Positions 37,124-46,648 are shown, counted from the stretch's first letter. The stretch is DNA of 64,000 nt from Rhodoligotrophos sp. CJ14 (GCF_038811545.1 NZ_CP133319.1:1-64000); one strand, 5' to 3'. The notes: generated by a model not told the origin, from the letters alone. Numbers and translations: made by a program.

Positions 37124-38619
37124 CCCGGATGGGAAATCGCCGGGACCTGGGATGGGTGAGGCACGGTGCAGCGGTGGCGCTGCTGCTCGCCCTCAGCCTT
37201 GCGGCAGCCCATGGCCGCCTTGATCTCGGGCTTGGCGATTTGCCCACCATGCTCGCGGGCACCAGACAGCCTTTGTCCTATATTTCTCCGAAACTGGCCG
37301 ATGGTCGCCAGCGCGCCTTTCCGACGGCCGAGGGCTTTGGCGCCGGCGCGCAAGGCGGTCGCGGCGGAGCCGTCCTCTTCGTGACCACCACCGCGGAGGC
37401 AGGCCCGGGCTCCCTCAGAGCCTGCATTGAAGCCACGGGTCCGCGCACCTGTGTGTTTCGGGTGAGCGGCACGATCACCTTGGAGAAGCGCTCGTTGGTG
37501 GTGACCAACCCCTATCTCACCATCGCCGGCGAGACAGCCCCTGGCGGTGGTATTGCCATTCGCAATGGCCCGCGCCAATTGCGACCATCTCTCGAGATCC
37601 TCACCCATGACGTGATCATGCGGCATTTGCGGCTGCGTCCCGGCCCGCATGCGCTCAAAGCCTGTTGCTCCGGCGCTCTCGGCTTCTACGGGGCCGATGC
37701 CACCAACATCATCATCGATCATATTTCTGCGAGCTGGGGATCGGATGAGACCGTCGATTCCGAAAGTGCGACCTATCTCACCATCCAGTGGAGCCTGTTC
37801 TCCGAGCCCTTGCTGGATGGCGGACCGGGCAAGCGTAACCGTGCCCGCAACATGCTGCTCACCAAAGGCGGTAATTTTTCCATCCACCATAACCTCTTCG
37901 CATTCGGCAAATTCCGCAACCCGCAGATCCAGATGGCCCACCGCCGCGCCAAGGTGGATGTGGTCAACAACGTGCTCTATTCGCCCATCTGGGATTACGT
38001 GATCAGCTTCAGCGATCGTTGGGCCAAGGTCAGGGCCAATGTCGTCGGCAACTATAAGATTGCCGGCGCAAAGGAGAAGGATGATCGCCTCGTCCATCTC
38101 TTCGAGGATGGCAAGAACGGCCACGAGATCTACCTCGCCGACAATTACGATGAAACCTACCGGCCCGATGAGGACCTCCCTGATGAGCTGGTGATCGCCG
38201 AGGCCAACCGCTCGACTGTTGTGGCTGAACCCTTCGAGGTCGCCGATGTCCGGGCCACATCTCCACAACAGGCTTATGACGAGGTGCTGGCGAGGGCAGG
38301 GGCCATCCGTCCCGCCCGCGACGCGGTCGACCTCAGGATCATCGCCAGTGTCCGCAACCGCTCCGGAAGCCTGCTGAAATCATCGCCTGAGGCGGTGGGT
38401 GGCTGGCCCATGCTCGTCAGCACCAAACCTCCGGCGGACGCCGACCAGGACGGAATGGCGGATGACTGGGAGCGCACGGTCGGCCTTTCCCCTGGCGATC
38501 CCAAGGATGGCAATGCCGATCACGATGGCGATGGCTGGACGAATTTCGAGGAATATCTCCATGAGCTGGCAGGAGACGGGCGTGGCATGGACCCCGCCCG
38601 CATGTCCCATGCGCACTGA
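37120..38619 (+). CDS. Secreted pectate-lyase-like (PL1-type) protein with Ca-binding tail
   Basis: This is a right-handed beta-helix protein, probably cleaving a uronate-containing polysaccharide. The 499 residues begin with a signal-type segment (AAVALLLALSLAAAHG, about residues 17-32). The helix domain contains IIIDHISASWGSDETVD and SIHHNLFAFGKFRNPQ, the usual PL1-type motifs around the catalytic side. The tail has calcium-type repeats DADQDGMADDWE and DHDGDGWTNFEEY, as in thrombospondin type 3 or dockerin-like proteins. It is translationally coupled to 36221. Self-polysaccharide trimming is as likely as plant-wall attack. Confidence 0.8.
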   Translation: MTRMGNRRDLGWVRHGAAVALLLALSLAAAHGRLDLGLGDLPTMLAGTRQPLSYISPKLADGRQRAFPTAEGFGAGAQGGRGGAVLFVTTTAEAGPGSLRACIEATGPRTCVFRVSGTITLEKRSLVVTNPYLTIAGETAPGGGIAIRNGPRQLRPSLEILTHDVIMRHLRLRPGPHALKACCSGALGFYGADATNIIIDHISASWGSDETVDSESATYLTIQWSLFSEPLLDGGPGKRNRARNMLLTKGGNFSIHHNLFAFGKFRNPQIQMAHRRAKVDVVNNVLYSPIWDYVISFSDRWAKVRANVVGNYKIAGAKEKDDRLVHLFEDGKNGHEIYLADNYDETYRPDEDLPDELVIAEANRSTVVAEPFEVADVRATSPQQAYDEVLARAGAIRPARDAVDLRIIASVRNRSGSLLKSSPEAVGGWPMLVSTKPPADADQDGMADDWERTVGLSPGDPKDGNADHDGDGWTNFEEYLHELAGDGRGMDPARMSHAH

Positions 38620-38644
38620 ATTCGCAAAAACCGGCCTCATCCGG

Positions 38645-40015
38645 TCAGTGGCCGGTCTCGCTTGCGGCGCCGCCGGCTGGGATAGGAGGATTGTCGCCCG
38701 CTTGGCTCGATGCGTGACGCCGCTTGGCCTTAGCGCTTTTCCGCTCACGCCAGGTGCGGCCCTCCTTGAGGAAGGTGACCGCTGGTGCAAGCGAAAGCAG
38801 CACTGGCACCGCCCAGAAGCGCCCATAGACATGCGGAACCGCATTGATCAGCATGGCAAACAGGCTGAGCGTGGCGAAGCCGCACAGGAACACCGGTCGC
38901 GCGCCGCGATAGCGCAGGCACGCGGCCAATGTGACGACGCCCCCGGTCAGCATGAGCACGAAGCCGCCGAGCGCGATCAGCCCGCCCTCGCTCCACATCA
39001 GCAGATAGAGATTGTGGACGGGCGCATGCCAGGCGCTGATCTCGCGATACTGATCGGCGCCATATCCCATCAGCAGGGCATCGCCCGCCAATCGAAAGGC
39101 TTCCTCATTCAGCGCCATCCGATCGGCGAAGGTGCCCGCATTGGCGAGATCGCCGGTCGAGAGCCCGGTCAGAACCCGCTTCTGGAAGGTGGCCGGCAAA
39201 TAGGGCTGCACGGACGGCGACAGGACGGCGAGCCAGAGGAGCGGGAGGATGGCCGCCCCCAGGATCAGCCGTCGCAGGGTCAGCGTCGCCACGAACACGA
39301 TGCCGACCCCGGCCAGCATGGCATAGAGCGCCGTATTCGATCCCGTGAGCATGATCCCATAGGCCATCAGCGGCACGAGGGCCAAGGCGATCACCGGGCG
39401 CATTGCACCCATGGCGGTCATGCAGAGGATCATGGGAACGGTGAGCGCGATCAGGCTGCCGCATTCGTTCTCCCGCTCGACGAACCCCTGCAGCCGTCCG
39501 CTTCCGCTGACAAAGACCGTGTTCGTCTTGGCCACGATCTCCACCACATAGATGCCGTGCAGGATCATGATCACCATGGATCCGACGAAGGTCTTCATCA
39601 GCAGGATCGTCTGCCGCCACGGGCGCCCCATCAGGATGAGCGGCAACAGGAAATAGGCGAACAGATACTGCATGAGCAGGATCAGCCCGCGATCCTCCGC
39701 GCCCGCCATAAGGCTGCTGGCCATGAGCGCGGCGATGGCTGTTGTAAGCCCGAACATCCAGAAGGCGGTTCCCGGGCCGAACGGCTTCAGCTGCACCGTG
39801 CGGTTCACCAGCATGATGACGAGGCACAGGCAGGCGAAGGCGTCGCTGGCGGTGAAGTAGAACGCCGGCACCCGCAGCACATTCATCGGCGCCAGGAACA
39901 CGACGGCGCAGGCAAGCGCAAGTTCGAATCTTCGGGCGGCAGCTTCCGAGGGGCGCCTCGCTTGCGCCTCACCACCGCGCGCCGGCAGGTCGGGAACCGT
40001 TGCTGTGGAGTCCAT
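38645..40015 (-). CDS. O-antigen ligase/polymerase-like membrane protein (Wzy type)
   Basis: This polytopic inner-membrane protein of 456 residues has about ten to twelve hydrophobic segments. A large periplasmic loop near residues 255-330 contains GYGADQYREISAWHAPVHNLYLLMW, including the HN pair typical of the Wzy_C/O-antigen ligase family. Given the Wzc-like gene beside it, it is the best candidate for the polymerase. ATG 40015 (MDSTATVPDLPARG) was chosen; the frame continues to 40309 through AT-rich promoter sequence. It is divergent from the co-polymerase gene. Confidence 0.85.
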   Translation of the reverse strand: MDSTATVPDLPARGGEAQARRPSEAAARRFELALACAVVFLAPMNVLRVPAFYFTASDAFACLCLVIMLVNRTVQLKPFGPGTAFWMFGLTTAIAALMASSLMAGAEDRGLILLMQYLFAYFLLPLILMGRPWRQTILLMKTFVGSMVIMILHGIYVVEIVAKTNTVFVSGSGRLQGFVERENECGSLIALTVPMILCMTAMGAMRPVIALALVPLMAYGIMLTGSNTALYAMLAGVGIVFVATLTLRRLILGAAILPLLWLAVLSPSVQPYLPATFQKRVLTGLSTGDLANAGTFADRMALNEEAFRLAGDALLMGYGADQYREISAWHAPVHNLYLLMWSEGGLIALGGFVLMLTGGVVTLAACLRYRGARPVFLCGFATLSLFAMLINAVPHVYGRFWAVPVLLSLAPAVTFLKEGRTWRERKSAKAKRRHASSQAGDNPPIPAGGAASETGH

Positions 40016-40112
40016 AGGCGGCTCGCTTCTGGAGTTTATGAAGATCATGCACAAATATTTCTGCAAGTAAATAGTAGATAAATACGTAATTCTCTTGGAG
40101 AGGATGCGCTGA

Positions 40113-42377
40113 ATGTTGGATGTGAGAGCCAAATCAGAGCAAATTGCGCGATCTGGTATGGAAGATTTACCTCTGAACCAGGCGCATCCAATGCATGTTG
40201 TCGGGCTTCGTGAGACGATCTCGCTGGTTCGTCGTCGGAAATACTTCATCGCAATCTTTGTTGCCGCGTCACTCGCAATCCTGGCGATCGCATTGGCCTC
40301 GACGAGCAACCGTTACACCGCAACCGCAGGGCTGGTGCTGGAGCGCAAGGAAGCGCCCATGCTGGAGGCGGTCACCGAGCTTCAGAGCGAGGAGCGGGAT
40401 CGTTCTGCCGTCGAGACCCAGATGGATATCATCAGCTCGCGCGTGCTGGCCGGCCGGGTGGTGGATGCCCTGAACCTGGTGGATCACCCCTGGTTCAACA
40501 CTTATCTGCCCGTGGATCCGGAGAGCCTTGGCCTCCTGCAGGTCATCCGCCAGAAGCTGTCGCAAGCGGCCGCTGCCATCGGGCTTGATCTCTGGAATGA
40601 GCCGAAGAAGCTGCCTCCGGTTTCCGTGCAGCGCGATCAGGCCATCACGAATTTTCTCGCGAAGCTGAGCGTAACGAGAAGCGGCGAGAGCTTTGCGGTT
40701 TTCGTGCATGTCAGCACACCTGACCCCGAGCTTTCCGCTGCCCTCGCCAATACGGTCGCCAAGGTCTATGTCACCTGGCTCCAGGACATTAAGCGCCAGG
40801 CGATGAGCGATGCGGTCACGTTTCTGCGCGATCGCGCCGGCCAGATTGCCGCGCGCATCGCCGACAACGAGCGCAAGATCGCCGATTTCAGCAGGCTCAA
40901 CGATCTCGCCTCCGAGGCTCGCGACGATGTGCTGCGTCAGCAGATCGATGGAACGAACCAGCAGCTGACCACCGCCCGCGGAGAGCTTGCGGCCATTCAG
41001 GCCCGTCGTGAGCAGGCCAGGCTCTTGCTTGACCGCGCCGATGAGGTCGAAGGCGCAACCCTGACCTCACCCCTGCTGACCACATTGCGGGGAGATCTCG
41101 CGCGGATCATTCGCGAGCGCGCCCAATACGCATCGAATCTCGGCGCGAACCATCCCCAGGTCCTCAAAGCGGATGCGGAGCTCACGAGCCTCTCGAAGAT
41201 GATCGACGGCGAGATCCATCGCATTCTCGAGGACCTCGCTGGCGAGGAGAGGATCGCAGCCGATCGCGTGCGCCAGCTTGAGACCCAGATCGGCGATCTG
41301 AAGGGCCAGTTGCGAGACCGCGGTCTTGCCGAAATCCGCCTGCGTGAGCTTGAGCGCGATCTTCTCGCGGATCAGAAGCTGCATGATCTGATCGTGGCGC
41401 GCCTCGGCGGCCTTGATCCTTACGCGGAGATCACCCGGCCCAGCGCCCAGGTGGTGTCAGTTGCAGCCGTTCCAACTCAGCCCGCTTTCCCCCAGAAGAG
41501 CAGGATCATGCTCGGCGGTCTGATCGGTGCCGCGCTGCTTGCCGTGATCCTGGCCGTCGGGCTTGAAGCCGTCGACACGCGGATCCGCTCGGCCCAGCGC
41601 ATTGCCCAGGTCGTGCAGCTGCCGAACCTTGCGAGCATTCCAAGGCTGAAGCAGCCCTGGTTCAGACGCGAGCATCGCGACCCGCTCACCCATTTGGCGG
41701 AAGCGAAGCGTTCCTCCTACACGGAAGCGTTGCGTTCGCTCTATCTCGCCAGCGCGATCCGCCTCCCCATGGCAAGGCCCGCCCTGTTGTTCACCTCTCC
41801 CCTGGACAGTGAGGGCACGGCCGAGGTCGCGGCTGGCTTTGCATGGGCCGCAGCCAATGACCGGGTGCGCACCGTGCTGGTTGATCTCGACCCGCGTTCA
41901 GGCCTCAGCGATGGCTCGGCGGATGCCAATTGGCCAGGGCTCGCCTCGGTGCTGACCGGCCAGTGCACTCTTGCTGACAGCTTGCGTCCCCTGTCTGGAA
42001 TCCCCGGGCTCGATGTGCTGCATGGCGGCTTTGACCACGACCGGACGCCAATCGATTTCCTGTCTTCGCAGAACATGCGCTGGCTCGTCGAAGAGCTCCG
42101 CGCATCCCACGAGATGATCGTGATCTGCTGTGCGCCTGTGCTCATCTTGGAAGATGCCGATGGGCTTGCGCCATTCGTCGATGGCGTTCTGCTTGTGGCC
42201 CGCTTTGGCCGGACCAGCGAGCAGGAACTTGCGAGCGCCGCAAACCGGCTGCGCATCAATCATGCCCCGCTCATCGGCGCGGCGCTGAGCGATGTCGACC
42301 CTCACGGTCAGCCTGATCAACAGGCCTTGAGCGCGGCGAATTATCCACGCCGGGCCAAGGCCTATCTGGGGCGGTGA
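40113..42377 (+). CDS. Wzc/ExoP-type polysaccharide co-polymerase with degenerate tyrosine-kinase domain
   Basis: This inner-membrane chain-length and export regulator has 754 residues. A Wzz domain with the first membrane helix lies near residues 44-63 (KYFIAIFVAASLAILAIALA). A long periplasmic coiled coil spans about 230-410, the second helix about 466-486 (IMLGGLIGAALLAVILAVGL), then the BY-kinase-like domain. The Walker A position (LFTSPLDSEGTAEVAAGF, about 556-573) lacks the GK(S/T) residues, the Walker B position reads IVICCAP, and there is no C-terminal tyrosine cluster. It is probably structural, not a kinase. GGAGAGG precedes the ATG. Confidence 0.9.
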   Translation: MLDVRAKSEQIARSGMEDLPLNQAHPMHVVGLRETISLVRRRKYFIAIFVAASLAILAIALASTSNRYTATAGLVLERKEAPMLEAVTELQSEERDRSAVETQMDIISSRVLAGRVVDALNLVDHPWFNTYLPVDPESLGLLQVIRQKLSQAAAAIGLDLWNEPKKLPPVSVQRDQAITNFLAKLSVTRSGESFAVFVHVSTPDPELSAALANTVAKVYVTWLQDIKRQAMSDAVTFLRDRAGQIAARIADNERKIADFSRLNDLASEARDDVLRQQIDGTNQQLTTARGELAAIQARREQARLLLDRADEVEGATLTSPLLTTLRGDLARIIRERAQYASNLGANHPQVLKADAELTSLSKMIDGEIHRILEDLAGEERIAADRVRQLETQIGDLKGQLRDRGLAEIRLRELERDLLADQKLHDLIVARLGGLDPYAEITRPSAQVVSVAAVPTQPAFPQKSRIMLGGLIGAALLAVILAVGLEAVDTRIRSAQRIAQVVQLPNLASIPRLKQPWFRREHRDPLTHLAEAKRSSYTEALRSLYLASAIRLPMARPALLFTSPLDSEGTAEVAAGFAWAAANDRVRTVLVDLDPRSGLSDGSADANWPGLASVLTGQCTLADSLRPLSGIPGLDVLHGGFDHDRTPIDFLSSQNMRWLVEELRASHEMIVICCAPVLILEDADGLAPFVDGVLLVARFGRTSEQELASAANRLRINHAPLIGAALSDVDPHGQPDQQALSAANYPRRAKAYLGR

Positions 42378-42403
42378 TCATGAGAATGGAAACAGGATCG
42401 CGC

Positions 42404-43594
42404 CTATCTCTTCATCGCGTTGATGAGATTCATCTCGGTCAGGAGATGGGCGTTGATCCGCTCCACATCGAACCGATCGCGCGCGATCTCGATGGATCTT
42501 TGTCCCATCCGCGCAGCAAGCGCCGGATTGGCGAGGAACCGGTCCATGGCAGCGGCGAGCTCCTCGGGCGATCGTGGCGCCACGATGAAGCCATTCTCTC
42601 CCTCGATGACCGTGTCGCGACAGCCCGGCGTATTGGCCGTGATCACTGGCCGGCCCATTGCCATGGCTTCGAGAATGCTCCGGGGGACACCCTCGCGGTA
42701 GTAGGACGGCAGCACGAAGACCGTGGCCTTGGCAAGATAGGGGCGGACATCACTGGTCTCGCCCAGATACTCGATGACGCCCGATGCGCTCCAGCCCTCG
42801 ATCTCGTCCTGCGAGATTGCAAGCGGGCTCGGATCGAGAGGACCCAGGATCTGGAAGCGGGCCTTGGGATAGCGCTCCCGCAACAACGCGGCTGCCTGAA
42901 CGAACTCGCGCGCGCCTTTCTCGTTGAGGAGCCGCGCGATCATGAGGAAGGTCACGGGGCTGGCCGGCAGTGGCACCGGCTTGAAGCGGACGAGGTCGAC
43001 CCCGGAACCCGCGACGGCGACGAGCCGGGTGGGTCCACTGATCATCTGCCCCTCGCGAATATCCTGCGCATCGGCATCGTTATAGACGAAGACGCAGCGG
43101 CAGCCGCGCAGGGCGATCCGATAGAGCACCGTGGCGATCCTGCGGATGAGATGCAGCCGCGGGTTCTGTTCGGCGGGGCTGAACACATAACCGAGGCCCG
43201 TGACAAGAGCATATCGACGGCTGATCCGGGCAAGCCGGGCGGCGATGAGCCCGTAGATGATCGGCTTCATCGTGTAGCACAGGATCACATCCGGCGAGAG
43301 CCCGCGCAATTGCCGCCACAAATGGGCAAGGCTGCGCAGATCCTCCAGCGGATTGAGCCCGGCACGCTCCATGGGAATGCGCCTGAACTCGACCCCGATC
43401 GCCTGGAGCGCGGCGATGGTTCGTTCGTCGTTCTCGGGCCCGAATGCCACCACCCGATGCCCGTTCTCCACCATGGCGGCCAAAAGCCGGTAGCGGAAAT
43501 TGGCGAGCGAGACGGTGTAGCTGCACACGACCGCGATGGTGCAGTGCTGAGCTGCGGCGTTTTCCCAACTCTCCATGCCGAAATGGCGGACCAT
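42404..43594 (-). CDS. GT4-type glycosyltransferase (PglA/WbpH-like)
   Basis: The 396-residue GT-B transferase has an N-terminal CTIAVVCSYTVSLANFRYRL segment and the LCYTMKPIIYGLIAARLA block seen in HexNAc-type alpha-1,3 transferases. Its C-terminal domain has FLMIARLLNEKGAREFVQAA and YYREGVPRSILEAMAMGRPVI with the E-x7-E motif. It lies alone, facing the co-polymerase gene tail-to-tail and divergent from the ExoF-like gene. PglA/WbpH similarity is by motif memory only, so donor specificity is tentative. Confidence 0.86.
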   Translation of the reverse strand: MVRHFGMESWENAAAQHCTIAVVCSYTVSLANFRYRLLAAMVENGHRVVAFGPENDERTIAALQAIGVEFRRIPMERAGLNPLEDLRSLAHLWRQLRGLSPDVILCYTMKPIIYGLIAARLARISRRYALVTGLGYVFSPAEQNPRLHLIRRIATVLYRIALRGCRCVFVYNDADAQDIREGQMISGPTRLVAVAGSGVDLVRFKPVPLPASPVTFLMIARLLNEKGAREFVQAAALLRERYPKARFQILGPLDPSPLAISQDEIEGWSASGVIEYLGETSDVRPYLAKATVFVLPSYYREGVPRSILEAMAMGRPVITANTPGCRDTVIEGENGFIVAPRSPEELAAAMDRFLANPALAARMGQRSIEIARDRFDVERINAHLLTEMNLINAMKR

Positions 43595-43649
43595 GGCGAT
43601 CTCTCGTCAATGTCAAAGAACAAGGAAAAGTAATATTCAATTAACACGA

Positions 43650-43678
43650 TTGTATTTGTAGCGTAAATGGTATTGAAT
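43650..43678 (+). promoter_or_regulatory. Candidate promoter for the export/modification operon
   Basis: TTGTAT (43650-43655), a 17-base spacer and TTGAAT (43673-43678) lie in a strongly AT-rich island (about 43615-43700) between divergent genes, 58 bases before the ATG at 43737. It would drive the run of eight closely spaced genes to 51707. The match to consensus is moderate. Confidence 0.4.
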
Positions 43679-43736
43679 AAATAAAGATAAGAAGAATGTG
43701 GGCGGATTTCTATGTGAAATCTAGGGGTGTGCAACT

Positions 43737-45029
43737 ATGGCTGGTCGCTGGTGTTTGAGTATTTCATGCAAGGGAGGGGCGGGATTGGGCCTTGCGGTCC
43801 TGCTCGTTGCCTTTGCCCCTGCGGGTGCCGAAAGCGCTGCGGCGGACCGCGAAGGCTTCCTGCTCGCCGCCGGCGATACGTTGCGCCTGGACATTCTCGA
43901 CGATGATAAGGAGCCGGTGGATGTGACGGTGGCCGAGGATGGCACCATTCAGGCGCCTTATCTCGGTTCGGTCGAAGTTGCGGGCCTCGGTATCACCGAT
44001 GCCCTGAGCAGGGTAACCGAGAGATATGTCGAGAAGGGAATTTTCGTTGTTCCTAAGATCGGATTGTCGGTGCTCACTTACCGCCCGGTCTTTGTCACCG
44101 GTGACGTTCGTCAGCCTGGATCCTATCCATTCCAGCCGCGATTGACGGTCGAAAAGGCCTTGGGCCTTGCCGGCGGCCAGATCACCGCAGCAGCCACCGA
44201 AGACCCGATCCTGGCCCGCGCCCGGATCCGTGGCGAGCTCGATGCGGTTGACTCGACCATTATCCGCGAAGCCCTGGGCATCGCCCGTCTGAGGGCACAG
44301 CTGAACGGCCGCAAAGAGATCAAGGAGGAAGACCTTCCCGCCGAGGCGCGCGCCTATGTGACCGGGCCTGTCGCCGAGACTATGCGCGCGGTCGAGCTCC
44401 AGATTTTGAAGAACGATCTCGATGGCTTTGCCGCGCGCACGAAGATCCTCGAGCAGGGCATCGTCGAGGCGGAAAGGGGGCTTGTTCTGTTGCAGCAGCT
44501 CTCGGAGAAAATCTCTGAAAGCGTGGCCTTCAGCCAGGCGGAGCTCGACCGTGCTCGCAAGCTGCAGAAGCAGGGCATCAAGACCCTGAATGAAGTGAAC
44601 ACCCTTGAGCGGCAGCGAGCAGCCGATGAGGTCCGTCAGCTTCAGGTCCTGGCCAATATGTCGGATGATCGTCGCGCGCTCGGCCTTCTGAAAAGCCAGC
44701 TCGCCGAGCTCGAGCACACCCGCCAGCAGGAGGCGCTGGTCGATCTGCAGACCCGCAATGCGGCCCTTGCCAAGGCGATCGCGACCCGCCGGGCCGGCGA
44801 GGAGCAGATCATGCTCATGTCGTCCCTGGCGGCGCAGGATGCGGCGCAGAACCGCGAGATCGTGATCAATTACACGATCAGGCGCGAGATCGACGGGACG
44901 GTCACGAATATTGCGGCGACGCCTGAGACCGCGGTCTCTCCGGGCGACGTGGTGGTGGTCAAGATCGCACCTCCTGAAAATCCAGCATCCGTTGCGGTCT
45001 TGGACAAGGCCGCCAAACCGGTGCAGTAG
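43737..45029 (+). CDS. ExoF-like polysaccharide export protein
   Basis: This secreted or periplasmic protein of 430 residues is related to outer-membrane polysaccharide export factors. It has a signal peptide (LGLAVLLVAFAPAGAESAAA), a Poly_export domain (about residues 42-125, GDTLRLDILDDDKEPVDVTV), a SLBB-like segment (FVTGDVRQPGSYPFQP), then a coiled coil of about 150 residues (215-370) and a second small domain. The arrangement matches rhizobial ExoF more than lipoprotein Wza, and no clear lipobox is seen. It starts the long rightward operon. Confidence 0.88.
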   Translation: MAGRWCLSISCKGGAGLGLAVLLVAFAPAGAESAAADREGFLLAAGDTLRLDILDDDKEPVDVTVAEDGTIQAPYLGSVEVAGLGITDALSRVTERYVEKGIFVVPKIGLSVLTYRPVFVTGDVRQPGSYPFQPRLTVEKALGLAGGQITAAATEDPILARARIRGELDAVDSTIIREALGIARLRAQLNGRKEIKEEDLPAEARAYVTGPVAETMRAVELQILKNDLDGFAARTKILEQGIVEAERGLVLLQQLSEKISESVAFSQAELDRARKLQKQGIKTLNEVNTLERQRAADEVRQLQVLANMSDDRRALGLLKSQLAELEHTRQQEALVDLQTRNAALAKAIATRRAGEEQIMLMSSLAAQDAAQNREIVINYTIRREIDGTVTNIAATPETAVSPGDVVVVKIAPPENPASVAVLDKAAKPVQ

Positions 45030-45065
45030 GCCTGGTTGGGCTGAGATGGCGGTGAGGGTGCGCCC

Positions 45066-45734
45066 GTGTTGACCGAAATCCGAGACGAGCCCCAGATCGC
45101 GCGATCTGCATCGCCCTGGCTGGTTATCCAGAGGCTTATTGCGGTCATCGCCCTCTTGCCGGCGCTCATTCCCATGGGATTTGTCGCAGCCGTGATCTGG
45201 CTAACGCTCGGTCGGCCGCTCCTCTTCCGCCAGGTCCGCAGCGGGCAAGGCAACAGGACCTTCACTATCCCCAAGTTCCGCACCATGCATGACTGGCGCG
45301 ATGCGCGGGGAAACCTTCTGCCGGATCATCAGCGCGAAACGCGCATCACCCGTTGGATCAGGCGGGCAAGGCTTGATGAGATCCCGCAGCTTTTCACGAT
45401 CGCGGCGGGCCAGATGAGCTTTGTGGGGCCGCGACCGCTCCGGCCCGAGACGATCGCGAGCTTCGGCGAGCTCGGGCTTGTGCGCGCACTTGTGCCGCCC
45501 GGCCTCACCGGCTGGGCGCAGGTAAACGGCAATATCCTGCTCTCGGATGCGGAAAAGCTGGCCCTCGACATCTGGTATGTTGACCATCGCTCGGTCTGGC
45601 TGGATCTGCGCATCCTGGCGCGGACCATCACCACCATCACGCGCGGCGAGAGGATCGGCGCGCAGGCGCTTGCCCAAGCGAGAGATCATCTTGCCAGGCG
45701 GTCCTGGATGGCAGCCCGAAGGGTGATGTCATGA
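45066..45734 (+). CDS. Initiating sugar-phosphate transferase (ExoY/PglC type)
   Basis: It transfers a sugar-1-phosphate to undecaprenyl phosphate, the first step of repeat-unit assembly. The small 222-residue form has one N-terminal membrane-embedded helix (LIAVIALLPALIPMGFVAAVI) and the catalytic core with FRQVRSGQGNRTFTIPKFRTM, RARLDEIPQL, MSFVGPRPLRPE and PGLTGWAQVNG. The FRTM to DE to PRP to TGWAQV series is diagnostic. The start is GTG 45066. It overlaps the formyltransferase gene by four bases. Galactose, glucose or HexNAc-phosphate are possible donors. Confidence 0.93.
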   Translation: MLTEIRDEPQIARSASPWLVIQRLIAVIALLPALIPMGFVAAVIWLTLGRPLLFRQVRSGQGNRTFTIPKFRTMHDWRDARGNLLPDHQRETRITRWIRRARLDEIPQLFTIAAGQMSFVGPRPLRPETIASFGELGLVRALVPPGLTGWAQVNGNILLSDAEKLALDIWYVDHRSVWLDLRILARTITTITRGERIGAQALAQARDHLARRSWMAARRVMS

Positions 45735-46648
45735 GGATCGCATTTGTCGGTGCCGTCGAAGGCTCGGCCATAGGCCTCAAAGCTCTGATCGATGCGGAGT
45801 TCCCGCCCAGCATCGTGGTGACCCTGCCGCCCGAAGCGCGGTTCCGCCACTCCGATTACGTGGATCTGACGCCACTGGCCAATGCCGCCGGCAGCGCGTT
45901 GCTCCACGCAACCCATGTGAACCGTCCCGAGGTGGTGAACGCGCTGCGTGCCATGGGCGTAGATATCACCCTGGTGATCGGCTGGTCTCAGATCTGCGGG
46001 GAAGCATTCCGCTCGGCCGCGCGCATCGGCAGTATCGGCTTTCATCCAGCCCCATTGCCCCGCCTGCGCGGCCGGGCGGTCATCCCCTGGACGATCCTGC
46101 TTGGCGAAAGCGAAACCGCGGCAAGCCTGTTCTGGCTGGATAATGGGGTGGATAGCGGCCCGATCCTGATGCAGGAGCCCATCGAGGTCTCACCCGAGGA
46201 GACCGCCCGTGGCCTTTATGCCAAGCAGACCGGTGCCTTGGCGCGCATGTTGCCGAAGGCCATCCGGCTGATCCGTGATGGTGAGGCCCCGAAGATCCCC
46301 CAGGACCATGGGGCCGCCACCTACTGCGCCAAGCGTACTCCAGAAGATGGCCGCATCGACTGGCGCGAGCCGGCGGAGGCAATCCTGCGTCTGATCAGAG
46401 CGGTGGGAGACCCCTATCCCGGTGCCTTCACCACCCACAACCGCGGCCGGCTATTCATCGATGAGGCGCGGCTCTTGCCGGACTCGCACCGCTATATCGG
46501 CCTCGCCGGTCAGGTGCAGTGCTATACGCCCGATGGCTTCGCGGTGCGCTGTGGCGATGGCCTTTCAATCAACATCACCCGCTGGCGCCAGGAGCAGGGC
46601 TCCGCGCGGCCAAACCTCCACGCCAAACTCGGGACCCCCGACCAATGA
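45731..46648 (+). CDS. Formyltransferase-family protein (sugar N-formyltransferase candidate)
   Basis: The 305 residues have the Fmt-like N-terminal domain with IGFHPAPLPRLRGRAVIPW and DNGVDSGPIL, and a C-terminal OB-like domain. Against the N-x-H...D catalytic set of Fmt/ArnA enzymes, H105 and D141 are present at the canonical 36-residue distance, but the asparagine position is G103. It is coupled to the ExoY-like gene upstream and the PIG-L deacetylase downstream. Context suggests N-formylation of an amino sugar, as in Brucella O-antigen. A non-canonical acyl donor is also possible. Confidence 0.75.
   Translation: MRIAFVGAVEGSAIGLKALIDAEFPPSIVVTLPPEARFRHSDYVDLTPLANAAGSALLHATHVNRPEVVNALRAMGVDITLVIGWSQICGEAFRSAARIGSIGFHPAPLPRLRGRAVIPWTILLGESETAASLFWLDNGVDSGPILMQEPIEVSPEETARGLYAKQTGALARMLPKAIRLIRDGEAPKIPQDHGAATYCAKRTPEDGRIDWREPAEAILRLIRAVGDPYPGAFTTHNRGRLFIDEARLLPDSHRYIGLAGQVQCYTPDGFAVRCGDGLSINITRWRQEQGSARPNLHAKLGTPDQ

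Noticed and set aside
38399-40081. 560-residue plus-strand frame across the Wzy-like gene
   Set aside because: It is low-complexity (many His/Gln/Asp/Arg), shows no domain, and runs antisense to a polytopic membrane protein gene with good family signals.
42374-43633. 419-residue plus-strand frame across the GT4 gene at 42404
   Set aside because: Antisense shadow of a gene with conserved E-x7-E glycosyltransferase motif; composition is typical of GC-rich antisense frames.
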